Of a DNA stretch of 15,856 nucleotides, positions 7,517 through 14,731 are shown in pieces. Both the position numbers and the translations under genes were made by a program. Numbering within the stretch: the first letter of the stretch is position 1; each line of letters starts with the position of its first letter. The stretch lies in NCBI GenBank assembly GCA_016177385.1, contig JACOVJ010000010.1:1-15856 (forward strand). The letters are read 5' to 3'. This DNA is from Candidatus Niyogiibacteriota bacterium. GTDB taxonomy: Bacteria > Patescibacteriota > Minisyncoccia > HO2-45-28. The notes below the pieces were generated by a model. The model did not search any database. It had not been told where the DNA came from and saw only the letters and a program-made list of their open reading frames with translations.

Positions 7517-8530
7517 TCAGCGCTTCTTCAACCGTTCGAGGTCCGCGTCCACCATCATCCGGACCAAGTGCTCGAACGAAACTGCCGGTTTCCAATCCAA
7601 TACGGCGCGTGCGTACGCCGAATTTCCGCAGAGCATATCGACTTCGGCGGGGCGAAAATGCGCGGGATCGACGACGACCATCGGCCATCCTGTTTTGACG
7701 TCAATTCCGCGTTCGTCCGCGCCGGTTCCCTGCCATGCGATGTCCATCCCGACACACCGTGCCGCCTCTTCCACGAACTCGCGCACAGAATGCTGGACGC
7801 CGCTCGCGATGACATAATCCGTCGGTTGAGGTCGTTGCAACATGCGCCATGCCGCATCCACATAATCCCCCGCGAACCCCCAATCGCGGCGAGCGTCCAG
7901 ATTTCCCAGATGCAATTGGATGCCGTCGCCCTGCGCGATGCGCGCGAGCGTGCGCGTGATCTTCCGCGTCACGAATTCGAGGCCGCGGCGCGGCGATTCG
8001 TGATTGAAGAGGATCCCGGAGACCGCAAAAATGTCATGCGCTTCGCGGTAGTTCACCGTCGCCCAGTGCGCATACAATTTTGCGAATCCGTAGGGGCTCC
8101 GCGGATAGAACCGCGTTTTCTCGGTTTGCGGCGTTTCCTCGACCGCGCCGAACATTTCGGAGGACGAGGCCTGATAAAATTTGATCTTCCGGTTCACCAT
8201 GCGGATCGCCTCGAGCACTCGCAACGCGCCGAGGCCGGTCACATCGCCGGTAAAAACGGGCTGGTTCCACGATTCGCCGACGAACGATTGCGCGGCGAAA
8301 TTGTACAGCTCGTCCACCTCCCGTTTCTCGAGTGCGCGGATCAGGGACCCCTGATCCGACAGATCTCCGGAGCAGAGCTCGATCTTCCCTTCCAGATGCG
8401 CGATATTTTCGTGGCGCTCGCGGCTGGACCTCCGGACCATGCCGATGACCCGATAATTCTTGGAAAGCAAAAGGTCCGCCATATACGACCCGTCCTGACC
8501 GGTGATACCGGTGATCAATGCGGTTGGCAT
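7517..8530 (-). CDS. gmd: GDP-mannose 4,6-dehydratase
   Basis: This 337-residue extended short-chain dehydrogenase converts GDP-mannose to GDP-4-keto-6-deoxymannose, the branch point to GDP-fucose, GDP-rhamnose and GDP-perosamine. The Rossmann NADP-binding motif GITGQDG is at residues 8-14. The catalytic set is in SSSEMFG (S123, E125) and Y147-x3-K151. NHESPRRG and DARRDWGFAGDYV are diagnostic of the Gmd subfamily. Length is normal. The start at 8530 is chosen because the fold starts there and GAGAGAGG lies 8 nt upstream; a further six codons upstream would be possible but add nothing. No reductase that would finish the pathway is in the window. It has its own promoter and terminator, so it is an independent unit next to the glycan operon, supplying a deoxyhexose precursor. 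Confidence 0.96.
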   Translation of the reverse strand: MPTALITGITGQDGSYMADLLLSKNYRVIGMVRRSSRERHENIAHLEGKIELCSGDLSDQGSLIRALEKREVDELYNFAAQSFVGESWNQPVFTGDVTGLGALRVLEAIRMVNRKIKFYQASSSEMFGAVEETPQTEKTRFYPRSPYGFAKLYAHWATVNYREAHDIFAVSGILFNHESPRRGLEFVTRKITRTLARIAQGDGIQLHLGNLDARRDWGFAGDYVDAAWRMLQRPQPTDYVIASGVQHSVREFVEEAARCVGMDIAWQGTGADERGIDVKTGWPMVVVDPAHFRPAEVDMLCGNSAYARAVLDWKPAVSFEHLVRMMVDADLERLKKR

Positions 8531-8564
8531 GATGCCCGCCTCTCTCAAGATTCAAACTAGAGCG

Positions 8565-8592
8565 AGTGTACCACAAAATTGCAAAACAGCAA
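8565..8592 (-). promoter_or_regulatory. gmd promoter, extended -10
   Basis: On the minus strand TTGCTG (8587-8592) is separated by 16 bp from TACACT (8565-8570), which is preceded by TGG, giving an extended -10 (TGn). Transcription would start about 25-28 nt upstream of the gmd ATG, leaving room for the GAGAGAGG ribosome-binding site. It lies in the divergent gap between gmd and def. Confidence 0.5.
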
Positions 8593-8613
8593 CCATTTGC
8601 GTACGCTAACGTC

Positions 8614-9150
8614 ATGGCCATCATCCAGAAGGAAGACCCGCGTCTGCGCCATCAATCCGAACACGTGTCGCTTGCCGATATCCCTAAAAAGGCGATGCGT
8701 GATCTTATCGAAAAAATGAAACTCGCGCTGCGCGCTGAGCCGTCGGGAATCGGGCTCGCGGCGGTCCAGATCGGCGTCCCCAAGGCGCTCTTCATCGTGT
8801 CCCGCTATATCCTCGACCCCGAGAAAACGGATGCACTCGAAGATGAAGAAGCCGCAAAAAAGAAAAAAGAAACCGAGGAATATCTGGTGTTCATCAACCC
8901 TCGCATCACCAAACAATCTCGCAAGAAAGAAATCATGACCGAGGGATGTCTTTCCGTGCGCGGCGCTTTTGGAAAGATCAAACGCTCGACCAACGTCACC
9001 ATTGAGGCCTATGACGAGCACGGGAAAAAATTCACGCGGGGTGCAGGGGGGCTCTTTGCGCAGGTTCTCCAGCATGAAACGGATCACTTGAACGGGATCT
9101 TGTTCGTGGATCACGCGCTTACGCTTGAAAAATTAAAAGAGGAAAAATGA
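8614..9150 (+). CDS. def: Peptide deformylase
   Basis: This 178-residue metalloenzyme removes the formyl group from the N-terminal methionine of new proteins. All three family motifs are present: GIGLAAVQ (45-52), EGCLSV (110-115, metal-ligand Cys112) and HETDH (154-158, two histidine ligands and catalytic Glu155). Between the second core strand and LVFINP there is a charged insertion at residues 67-89, rich in E and K, longer than in the Escherichia coli enzyme. The ATG at 8614 is used; an in-frame GTG at 8566 would add a non-homologous leader overlapping the gmd promoter. No Shine-Dalgarno precedes it. It overlaps fmt by ATGA, so the enzymes that add and remove the formyl group are translationally coupled. 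Confidence 0.96.
   Translation: MAIIQKEDPRLRHQSEHVSLADIPKKAMRDLIEKMKLALRAEPSGIGLAAVQIGVPKALFIVSRYILDPEKTDALEDEEAAKKKKETEEYLVFINPRITKQSRKKEIMTEGCLSVRGAFGKIKRSTNVTIEAYDEHGKKFTRGAGGLFAQVLQHETDHLNGILFVDHALTLEKLKEEK
9138..9142 (+). promoter_or_regulatory. Ribosome-binding site of fmt
   Basis: AGAGG lies 4 nt before the fmt ATG at 9147, inside the last codons of def. It is one of only three clear Shine-Dalgarno sequences in the window and supports the ATGA-overlap start. Confidence 0.7.
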
Positions 9151-10100
9151 AATTCGTTTTTCTGGGAACTCCGCTTTTTGCGGTCCGCGTCTTGGAAGAA
9201 CTCGCAAAAAAAAATCTTCTGCCGTCGCTTGTCGTAACGGCGCCCGATAAGCCCGCCGGGCGCGGTCTGAAACTTACTCTGCCGCCCGTAAAAGCATGGG
9301 CCGAATCCCGCCGCATCCCGATCTTTCAACCGGCGACGCTTAAGTCGCCGGAGGCCGCAAAGCGCCTTGCCGAGGAAGGCGCCGATGTTTTTGTCGTTGC
9401 CGCTTACGGAAAACTCATCCCAGGCGCCGTCCTTACGCTTGCGCCGAAGGGCGCGCTGAATATCCATCCGTCCCTGCTTCCGCGCTGGAGGGGAGCCGAC
9501 CCCATCCGCAATGCGATCTTAGCGGATGATGCCGAAACCGGCGTCACCATCATGCAGTTGGATGAAAAACTCGACCACGGACCACTCATTGCGCAAAAAG
9601 CTGTTCCGGTTAATGAAAAAACCTACGAGAAACTCGAAGAAGAACTCGCAGTATTAGGCGGGGCGCTTCTTACCGACATACTCCCGCAATGGTTCGCGGG
9701 TGCGATCAAGCCCCGTGAACAAAATCACACAGAAGCGACCTTCACGAAAAAAATCGTAAAAGAGGATGGGCATCTGGATTGGAACGAATCCGCGGAAACG
9801 ATCGAGCGCAAAATTCGCGCGCTCAATCCATGGCCGGGGATATTCACATTCTGGAATGAAAAGCGGCTTCGCATCCTGAAAGCGCGTTCTGCCAAGGTTG
9901 AACCTTGGCAAGACGGCCAAGGTTCAACCTTGGCAATTAAATCAGTAGGAACAGTTAGCCGCGCAGATTCCGGCCTGTCCGTTACCTGCCGCAATGGCAG
10001 TATTCTTATCGAAACGCTCCAACTCGAAGGCAAAAAAGCGATGCCCTCCGCGGAGTTCGCGCGAGGGTATCCCGACATCATCGGAACAATTCTTGCTTAA
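9147..10100 (+). CDS. fmt: Methionyl-tRNA formyltransferase
   Basis: This 317-residue enzyme transfers a formyl group from 10-formyltetrahydrofolate to methionyl-initiator tRNA. The N-terminal formyltransferase domain carries FLGTPLFAV, the catalytic N105-I-H107 followed by SLLPRWRGADPI (109-120), and D143 in LDHGPLI, giving the Asn/His/Asp set of the family. The C-terminal tRNA-binding domain has ALNPWPG (225-231) and a terminal LQLEGKK...FARGYPD. Residues 249-264 are encoded by a nested palindromic insertion, in frame, between the RLRILKA strand and the GTV strand of that domain. Length remains normal and the frame is open, so the gene should be functional. The stop codon overlaps the stop of the convergent LamG-protein gene through a shared TTAA. 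It forms an operon with def. Confidence 0.96.
   Translation: MKFVFLGTPLFAVRVLEELAKKNLLPSLVVTAPDKPAGRGLKLTLPPVKAWAESRRIPIFQPATLKSPEAAKRLAEEGADVFVVAAYGKLIPGAVLTLAPKGALNIHPSLLPRWRGADPIRNAILADDAETGVTIMQLDEKLDHGPLIAQKAVPVNEKTYEKLEEELAVLGGALLTDILPQWFAGAIKPREQNHTEATFTKKIVKEDGHLDWNESAETIERKIRALNPWPGIFTFWNEKRLRILKARSAKVEPWQDGQGSTLAIKSVGTVSRADSGLSVTCRNGSILIETLQLEGKKAMPSAEFARGYPDIIGTILA
9891..9934 (+). repeat. Nested palindromic element inserted in frame in fmt
   Basis: Left arm GCCAAGGTTGAACCTTGGC (9891-9909) and right arm GCCAAGGTTCAACCTTGGC (9916-9934) are exact reverse complements across a 6-nt spacer AAGACG. Each arm is also a palindrome by itself around a single central base. The element starts on a codon boundary and adds residues A-K-V-E-P-W-Q-D-G-Q-G-S-T-L-A to Fmt without a stop. 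No T-run follows on either strand, so it is not a terminator. It resembles in type the in-frame palindromic elements known from Rickettsia, but the sequence is not one I can assign. I saw no second copy in the window. Confidence 0.9.
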
Positions 10101-13100
10101 CGATTCAGCAGTTCGAGAAACGGCGACAGAAAGTTCGCAAATAGTGCTCCAACGGTCGCTCCTTGAAGCGCCGATTTGTCCGTTGCAAAACGTGATTCCT
10201 GGGGAGTAATAAATCCGCTCGGTCCAAGCTGCTGGCATGCCGGATCCTGGTAATTTGCCGTGCAATAGGCCTGGCATTCTTCTGGAGTGGTACATCCGCC
10301 CGGCCCGCTATAATTCGTCGTGGGTGTCACACTTTCGGTACTGCCGCCGCTACTGGGGATTGCCGAGGGCCTCAGCAAGCAAGATGTTCCATCCCAGTAT
10401 TCATTCTCGCCGCAATTTGCTTGGGGGCGTGACGAGCAATAGCTTCCATTCCAATACTCATCTACGGCGCAACTCGTGCTTCTCTTCTGCTGGCTCAAAT
10501 AGGACTGATATGCTTGTTGCTGTTCCCAGTATGCGATTTCCGCCTGTTTTGAAGTTATCGGATACTCAACCTGACGCGTGCATTTGCCATCGCTCCCTAA
10601 GTTGAAAATTTCATTTACCTGCGCTTCGCTGAGCGCTTTATTGTATACGGATACCTCATCTATGAGACCCTTAAAAGTTCCACTGGAACCCGCGACATCG
10701 AAACCTCCCGACCCTCCGATCACAAATAAGTTCTCGCTTGTTGTGGGAGCGTCTGTGGTCCTCACGGTGCCCTTAAGTTCGCCGTCCATATACAATTTCA
10801 TCGTGCCGGAACCATCCCTTGTCGCGATCGCATGATACCAAATTTCCGGATTGACCGGCGTTTCAATAAGACCTCTCGGCGCACCCGGAGCGTCGCTGGT
10901 GGAACCCGCAAAAAATTCCAGCAGTTTCGTGTTCTGATTGATTCTTAACCAATAACCTGCCCCCGTGTGCGGCTTCGATTTGCTGAGAATATCGTTCACG
11001 GACGACTCACCCCCGCTTTCCCATTTGAACCGCGCTTCCAACGAAAATGGGCCGGTCCCGAAGTTCAAGTTTGCGCCAAAGTTCAAGTTCGCGCGATCGG
11101 TCATCACGATAATGCTATGACCGGACTTTCCGGCAAACCAAAATGTATCTTTTCCCGTGGCGGTAAATGTAGAGAATCCAAAGGGAGAAAACATTTTTCC
11201 GTTATTCCCATCACTAATATCCAGAGCGGTTTGCGGCGTGATGCCGGTGGAGTTTTCTTGAAATCCATTCCACCAACTGACCAAACCAAACGAGTCCGCA
11301 ACGCAACTTTGCGGTTTTGTCGGCGCCTTATAAGCGTAAGGACCGGAGTCGGGCAAAATCGGCAGAGAAGGATCGGAAGAAGCCGGATGAGGCACGGTGC
11401 CGCTGCTTGACGGCTCTGAACTTGATGGTTGCGACCGGTCTCCGCCACCTCCCGGCGGCGCAAAGTTCTTACAGGCCTCCGGATTGGCTTGACAATACGA
11501 CGTGCACTCATCGATGGATTTGCAACCGCCGGGACCGGCAAATCCTCCGCCTCCGGGACCACCGCCGGAGCCAGCAGGACCGCCACCAAAGGATGCCTGC
11601 AATTGCTGGAAGCATCCCTCCAAACTGCTAAAATCGATATTTTCATCCGACTCCCCGCTTTGGAGTTTTTTAAGCCCCTCCTCACCGATCGTGTCTTTAA
11701 TGCATGCCGCGGCTTCCGGCGGGAGAGCATTGAGTTGCTGGCTCGCCTGAGCCGTTATCTGACTGAAACACGCCTTCGTTTTCCCCTCGAGGGACCGGTC
11801 GAAAATGGGCTCGCCCGCGAGCATTTTGTTGAAATTTTCTTCCCCAACCGCGTCTTTCATGCACTCGACGGCTTCGGGCGGCATTTTATCCAGATTTTCC
11901 TTGAACTGCGCCATCCCCTTGCGCATGCGCTCGAGATCGGCCTCGCTGATAAGCCCATGGTCTTGCGCAAAGCGGAAACACTCTTCGCCGTTCTCTTCAC
12001 AATAGGCATCGCATTGCGCCTTGCTCCGGCAGCCGCCGGGCCCTTTGCCGCCGGTTTTCTTGATCATTTCCCGCTCTTCATCGGAAAGAAGTCCGGCCTT
12101 ATCGGCAAATGCGATACATTCATCCAAATGATCGTCCGTGCTGCAATATTTTTCGCACTGTTCTTTGGCAATACATCCTCCCGGCGTCTCCCCTCGTTTC
12201 ATCAGCGGCAGAATTTTCCGTGCCTGCTCGATCTCTTCCGGGGGCAAAAATCCGCTTTTTTCCGCAAAGTTCAGGCACTCTTCCATATGATCCGCAACAT
12301 TGCAATAGAGTTCGCACGTATTGCGGTCTTTGCACCCGCCCGGAAATTGCGCACCGGATTTTACCAATGCTTGGAATTTTTTCGCTTCGGCGAGTTCGTC
12401 GCCCGAATAGTAGCCGGCTTTTTCCGCGAATGCGATGCAGGCGTCCAGATGATCAACGTTATTGCAGTATTCTTCGCACGATTTCCCGGAATCACAGCCG
12501 CCGGGACCATTGTTCACGTTCAAGAACTTGTCGGCCGCTTTTTTAGACTCTTCTTCAGAAATTAAGTTGTACTTTTTAGCAAATGTAAAACATTCTTTTG
12601 CGTGATCAACAACATCGCAATACGAACGGCATTCCGCTTCGTTTCGACAGCCGCCCAACTCGGATACCGGATATTGAATGTTGTCTGCGGAAAGAGGCGC
12701 CCCCTGCTTTGCTTCTTTTGGCGGCGGAGGGGGAGGCGGCGGAAGCAGTTCTTCCTTTGCAACCGCAACACTTCTGGTTACGCCGTCAACCGGAGGAGGG
12801 ATCTCGAGCTCGGTCGTATTATTTCTGCAATCCGTGATACGGGCGGCCATCACCGGCGTAAAATCACTAGGATCCGCGAAAGACGCGGTATTATTAACAA
12901 AAGACCGCGGACAGCCGCTCATCCCTCCGCCGTAAGGAAGTTTGCCCGGCGGAGTAAGCGAAAACTCCAAGATGCCGTCGGGATCCCGCATGGTCAAAAC
13001 AAAGAGTCCAGTGGCAGTATCTTTTTTGAAACTGATGGAAGAATCATTGGCGGCGGCCTCGGCATAAATGATCGCCGCACCCAATACAAGAGAAATCACC

Positions 13101-13150
13101 GCTATGCTCACGGCTAATAATTTTCGGTTTATCGCGGTTAAAATGTTCAT
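10097..13150 (-). CDS. Large secreted four-cysteine-repeat protein with LamG-like domain
   Basis: This is a 1017-residue exported protein of unknown function. A signal peptide or anchor lies at about residues 8-30, then a small domain (38-115, C80 and C108), an eight-proline run (137-144), and five four-Cys modules (166-395). A helical region with two PPEAxxC...GEE repeats (424-515), a Gly-rich linker and module 6 (541-562) follow. After a Ser/Pro linker comes a LamG/concanavalin-A-like domain (616-850: GLVSWWNGF, WYHAIATRDGSGTMKLYMDG, GLIDEVSVYNKALS), known in other proteins for carbohydrate or surface ligand binding. Two C-x4-YW-x-G-x2-C motifs (894-924), module 7 (951-973) and the tail GALFANFLSPFLELL end the protein. 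It starts 2 bp after its small partner gene and lacks a Shine-Dalgarno. Role at the cell surface is inferred. Confidence 0.88.
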   Translation of the reverse strand: MNILTAINRKLLAVSIAVISLVLGAAIIYAEAAANDSSISFKKDTATGLFVLTMRDPDGILEFSLTPPGKLPYGGGMSGCPRSFVNNTASFADPSDFTPVMAARITDCRNNTTELEIPPPVDGVTRSVAVAKEELLPPPPPPPPKEAKQGAPLSADNIQYPVSELGGCRNEAECRSYCDVVDHAKECFTFAKKYNLISEEESKKAADKFLNVNNGPGGCDSGKSCEEYCNNVDHLDACIAFAEKAGYYSGDELAEAKKFQALVKSGAQFPGGCKDRNTCELYCNVADHMEECLNFAEKSGFLPPEEIEQARKILPLMKRGETPGGCIAKEQCEKYCSTDDHLDECIAFADKAGLLSDEEREMIKKTGGKGPGGCRSKAQCDAYCEENGEECFRFAQDHGLISEADLERMRKGMAQFKENLDKMPPEAVECMKDAVGEENFNKMLAGEPIFDRSLEGKTKACFSQITAQASQQLNALPPEAAACIKDTIGEEGLKKLQSGESDENIDFSSLEGCFQQLQASFGGGPAGSGGGPGGGGFAGPGGCKSIDECTSYCQANPEACKNFAPPGGGGDRSQPSSSEPSSSGTVPHPASSDPSLPILPDSGPYAYKAPTKPQSCVADSFGLVSWWNGFQENSTGITPQTALDISDGNNGKMFSPFGFSTFTATGKDTFWFAGKSGHSIIVMTDRANLNFGANLNFGTGPFSLEARFKWESGGESSVNDILSKSKPHTGAGYWLRINQNTKLLEFFAGSTSDAPGAPRGLIETPVNPEIWYHAIATRDGSGTMKLYMDGELKGTVRTTDAPTTSENLFVIGGSGGFDVAGSSGTFKGLIDEVSVYNKALSEAQVNEIFNLGSDGKCTRQVEYPITSKQAEIAYWEQQQAYQSYLSQQKRSTSCAVDEYWNGSYCSSRPQANCGENEYWDGTSCLLRPSAIPSSGGSTESVTPTTNYSGPGGCTTPEECQAYCTANYQDPACQQLGPSGFITPQESRFATDKSALQGATVGALFANFLSPFLELLNR
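11966..12655 (-). repeat. Array of five four-cysteine modules in the LamG protein
   Basis: Five modules of about 50 residues each begin GGC and follow C-x5-C-x3-C-x6-8-C, with Y before the third Cys and an F-A-x-K/D helix after the fourth (starts near residues 166, 217, 271, 324, 372). The order of distinctive modules matches the array in the upstream paralogue. Confidence 0.85.
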
Positions 13151-13152
13151 CG

Positions 13153-13389
13153 TTATCGCAACGGATTTACATATTTGTAAGGATTTGCCCGATCCAGGGG
13201 ATTGATTTCCGGTACGTTTTCTCCTGGATTCGTTTGAATTTCGGGAACCGCTTCGCCGAGCGCCTTAGCCGTCCCCACTGCGCCTTTTTCTTGTCTAGGG
13301 AAATAAAAATAGCCGGTCACAAGAACGGCTAAAACAACAAGACCGACGAACAGCCATATGATTTTCGTGTTCAGGGTGCTTGGAGGCAT
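13153..13389 (-). CDS. Small single-pass membrane protein with NP-rich C-terminal motif (module 2)
   Basis: This 78-residue protein of no family I recognise has one hydrophobic span (about residues 9-30), then a polar linker, and ends in NPLDRANPYKYVNPLR (63-78). The same pattern, NPLD-x2-NP-x2-YVNP, ends the small protein at 14712-14945, and VPEI/VPEL precedes it in both. Each small gene sits directly before a four-cysteine-repeat protein gene; here the gap is 2 bp. The ATG at 13389 is used because the longer in-frame extension has no sequence character and overlaps the upstream gene. It has no Shine-Dalgarno but a good promoter 23 bp upstream. A plausible role is membrane partner or anchor for the secreted cysteine protein; this is inference. 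Confidence 0.82.
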   Translation of the reverse strand: MPPSTLNTKIIWLFVGLVVLAVLVTGYFYFPRQEKGAVGTAKALGEAVPEIQTNPGENVPEINPLDRANPYKYVNPLR

Positions 13390-13411
13390 GATCGGTATTT
13401 GTATACTACGA

Positions 13412-13440
13412 ATTATACACCGCTTAACGCAGAAGGTCGA
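13412..13440 (-). promoter_or_regulatory. Internal sigma-70-type promoter for module 2
   Basis: On the minus strand TCGACC (13435-13440, four of six matches to TTGACA) is followed by a 17-bp spacer and a perfect TATAAT (13412-13417). The -35 lies in the last codons of the upstream cysteine protein. Transcription would begin about 15 nt before the ATG at 13389, so module 2 can be expressed apart from module 1. Confidence 0.6.
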
Positions 13441-14731
13441 CAAAGGGGGCGAGAAGAGCGCCAAAGAATCCGCTACTCTTGGACTCGACGGGCTCTTCTG
13501 CAGCATCTGAAAATGGCTCCTCATCTTTCACAAACGCTCGGGACATCTGCGGCTCGGATTCATCAAACGACTGCTCCTCGCGGGACTCTTCAAATTCTTC
13601 ATTGCCCGACTGTTCACGATTTTCCTCGCGCATGCTCGGTTCCTCCGAAGCGTCATTTGCTTCCGAAACACCCGTAAATTCTTCGCTGGGCCCGGCGGTC
13701 AAATTCTTACGATTTTCTGCTGTTTTTTGCGATTCAAAACATTCCCGGAGCTTCACGCCGATCTCCGGACCGCCAACAATTCCCGCGATTTCCGCGGCTC
13801 CCAGCGCCGATTCGACGCATGACCGAAGTTCAGGAGATGCTTCCGCCAACCCCTTTTGTAATTGTTGACGTCCTTCATACATTCGCACTAAATCCTCCTC
13901 CGAGATCAATCCGCGCTCTGCCGCAAATTCAAAACAGGCCTGTTGATTTTCGGGCTTTCCGCAAAAATCTTTGCAGGCATTCCGCTTGCATCCACCCGGG
14001 CCCTTGCCATTGGTTTTACGGGCTATTTCGAGTTCTTCGCTCGAAATGAATCCCGCTCGCTCGGCAAATGCGACACACTCACCGAAATGCGCATCGCGAT
14101 CGCAATAGGCCTCGCACTGCTCTTTGGTGCGGCAACCGCCCGGCATCTGCCCGCTTTTGATGAACGGCAGGATGCGCGTGATTTCCTTGGATTCGGCCTC
14201 GCTGATGACTCCGGCGGCGCGCCCGAACATGACGCATTCCTCGATGTTTGTGGGTTCGGAACAAAAGGTTTCGCACGCGTCGCGGTTTTTGCACCCGCCC
14301 GGCGGCTTGATCCCCCGGCGTAAGGCATCCCGCACCCGTCGAGCCTCCGTCAATTGTTCTCCCTTCAGCACCCCGTGTTTTTCGCCGAATGCGACACACT
14401 CCTCAATATGACCGATGTCATTGCAGTAGGTCTCGCAGGTTCCCTGCGACGTGCATCCGCCCGGACCGCCATCCGTCAATCCGTCGAGCAATTTTTCAAA
14501 ACGGTCAATGTCCTTTTCCGGCATCAAATGGTATTGACGCGCAAACGCAAGGCACGGACGCGCGTTATCACGATCATCGCAATAGGTTCGACATTTGGCT
14601 TCGGATGCGCAATTGCCAAGTTCCGCCACGGGATACCCAATATCGTCCGGCGAACTTGCGAGCGCCGCGAACGCGATGACGGCGCAGGCGCCGATACCCA
14701 GCAAGCCGCGCTTAATCAAAGGGATTAACAT
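13424..14731 (-). CDS. Secreted four-cysteine-repeat protein (module 1)
   Basis: This 435-residue exported protein of unknown function has an N-terminal hydrophobic signal at about residues 5-25. YPVAELGNC (33-41) opens the first of five four-Cys modules (to about 270), each C-x4-5-C-x3-C-x8-C followed by a short helix. A further Cys pair (305, 331) lies in SPELRSCVESALG, like the PPEA repeats of its downstream paralogue. Residues 345-420 are a highly acidic, low-complexity linker, and the protein ends GFFGALLAPFVDLLR. The five modules line up one to one with those of the 1017-residue paralogue, so the genes arose by duplication; this copy lacks the LamG domain. It overlaps its small partner gene by 20 bp, implying coupled translation, and has no Shine-Dalgarno. 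Stable folding probably needs disulfides or metal, which the sequence alone does not decide. Confidence 0.87.
   Translation of the reverse strand: MLIPLIKRGLLGIGACAVIAFAALASSPDDIGYPVAELGNCASEAKCRTYCDDRDNARPCLAFARQYHLMPEKDIDRFEKLLDGLTDGGPGGCTSQGTCETYCNDIGHIEECVAFGEKHGVLKGEQLTEARRVRDALRRGIKPPGGCKNRDACETFCSEPTNIEECVMFGRAAGVISEAESKEITRILPFIKSGQMPGGCRTKEQCEAYCDRDAHFGECVAFAERAGFISSEELEIARKTNGKGPGGCKRNACKDFCGKPENQQACFEFAAERGLISEEDLVRMYEGRQQLQKGLAEASPELRSCVESALGAAEIAGIVGGPEIGVKLRECFESQKTAENRKNLTAGPSEEFTGVSEANDASEEPSMREENREQSGNEEFEESREEQSFDESEPQMSRAFVKDEEPFSDAAEEPVESKSSGFFGALLAPFVDLLR
13922..14617 (-). repeat. Array of five four-cysteine modules in the module 1 protein
   Basis: Modules start near residues 39, 91, 145, 198 and 247 with the pattern C-x4-5-C-x3-C-x8-C. 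Module 4 (PGGCRTKEQCEAYC) and its counterpart in the paralogue (PGGCIAKEQCEKYC) are nearly identical, showing colinear descent. Confidence 0.85.

Noticed and set aside
7448..8560. Long plus-strand open frame (about 370 codons) opposite gmd
   Set aside because: It mirrors gmd codon by codon, has no recognisable domain, and gmd has full catalytic motifs, a ribosome-binding site and a terminator.
8566..8613. GTG start for def
   Set aside because: It would add 16 non-homologous residues and start inside the gmd promoter.
9891..9934. Palindrome in fmt as a terminator
   Set aside because: No T-run follows on either strand and the reading frame continues for more than 50 codons to a conserved C-terminus.
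11429..12565. Long plus-strand open frame (about 378 codons) opposite the cysteine-repeat region
   Set aside because: It is the complement of a repetitive GC-rich coding array; the repeated F/L-rich pattern is a reflection of the Cys modules. No start signals support it.
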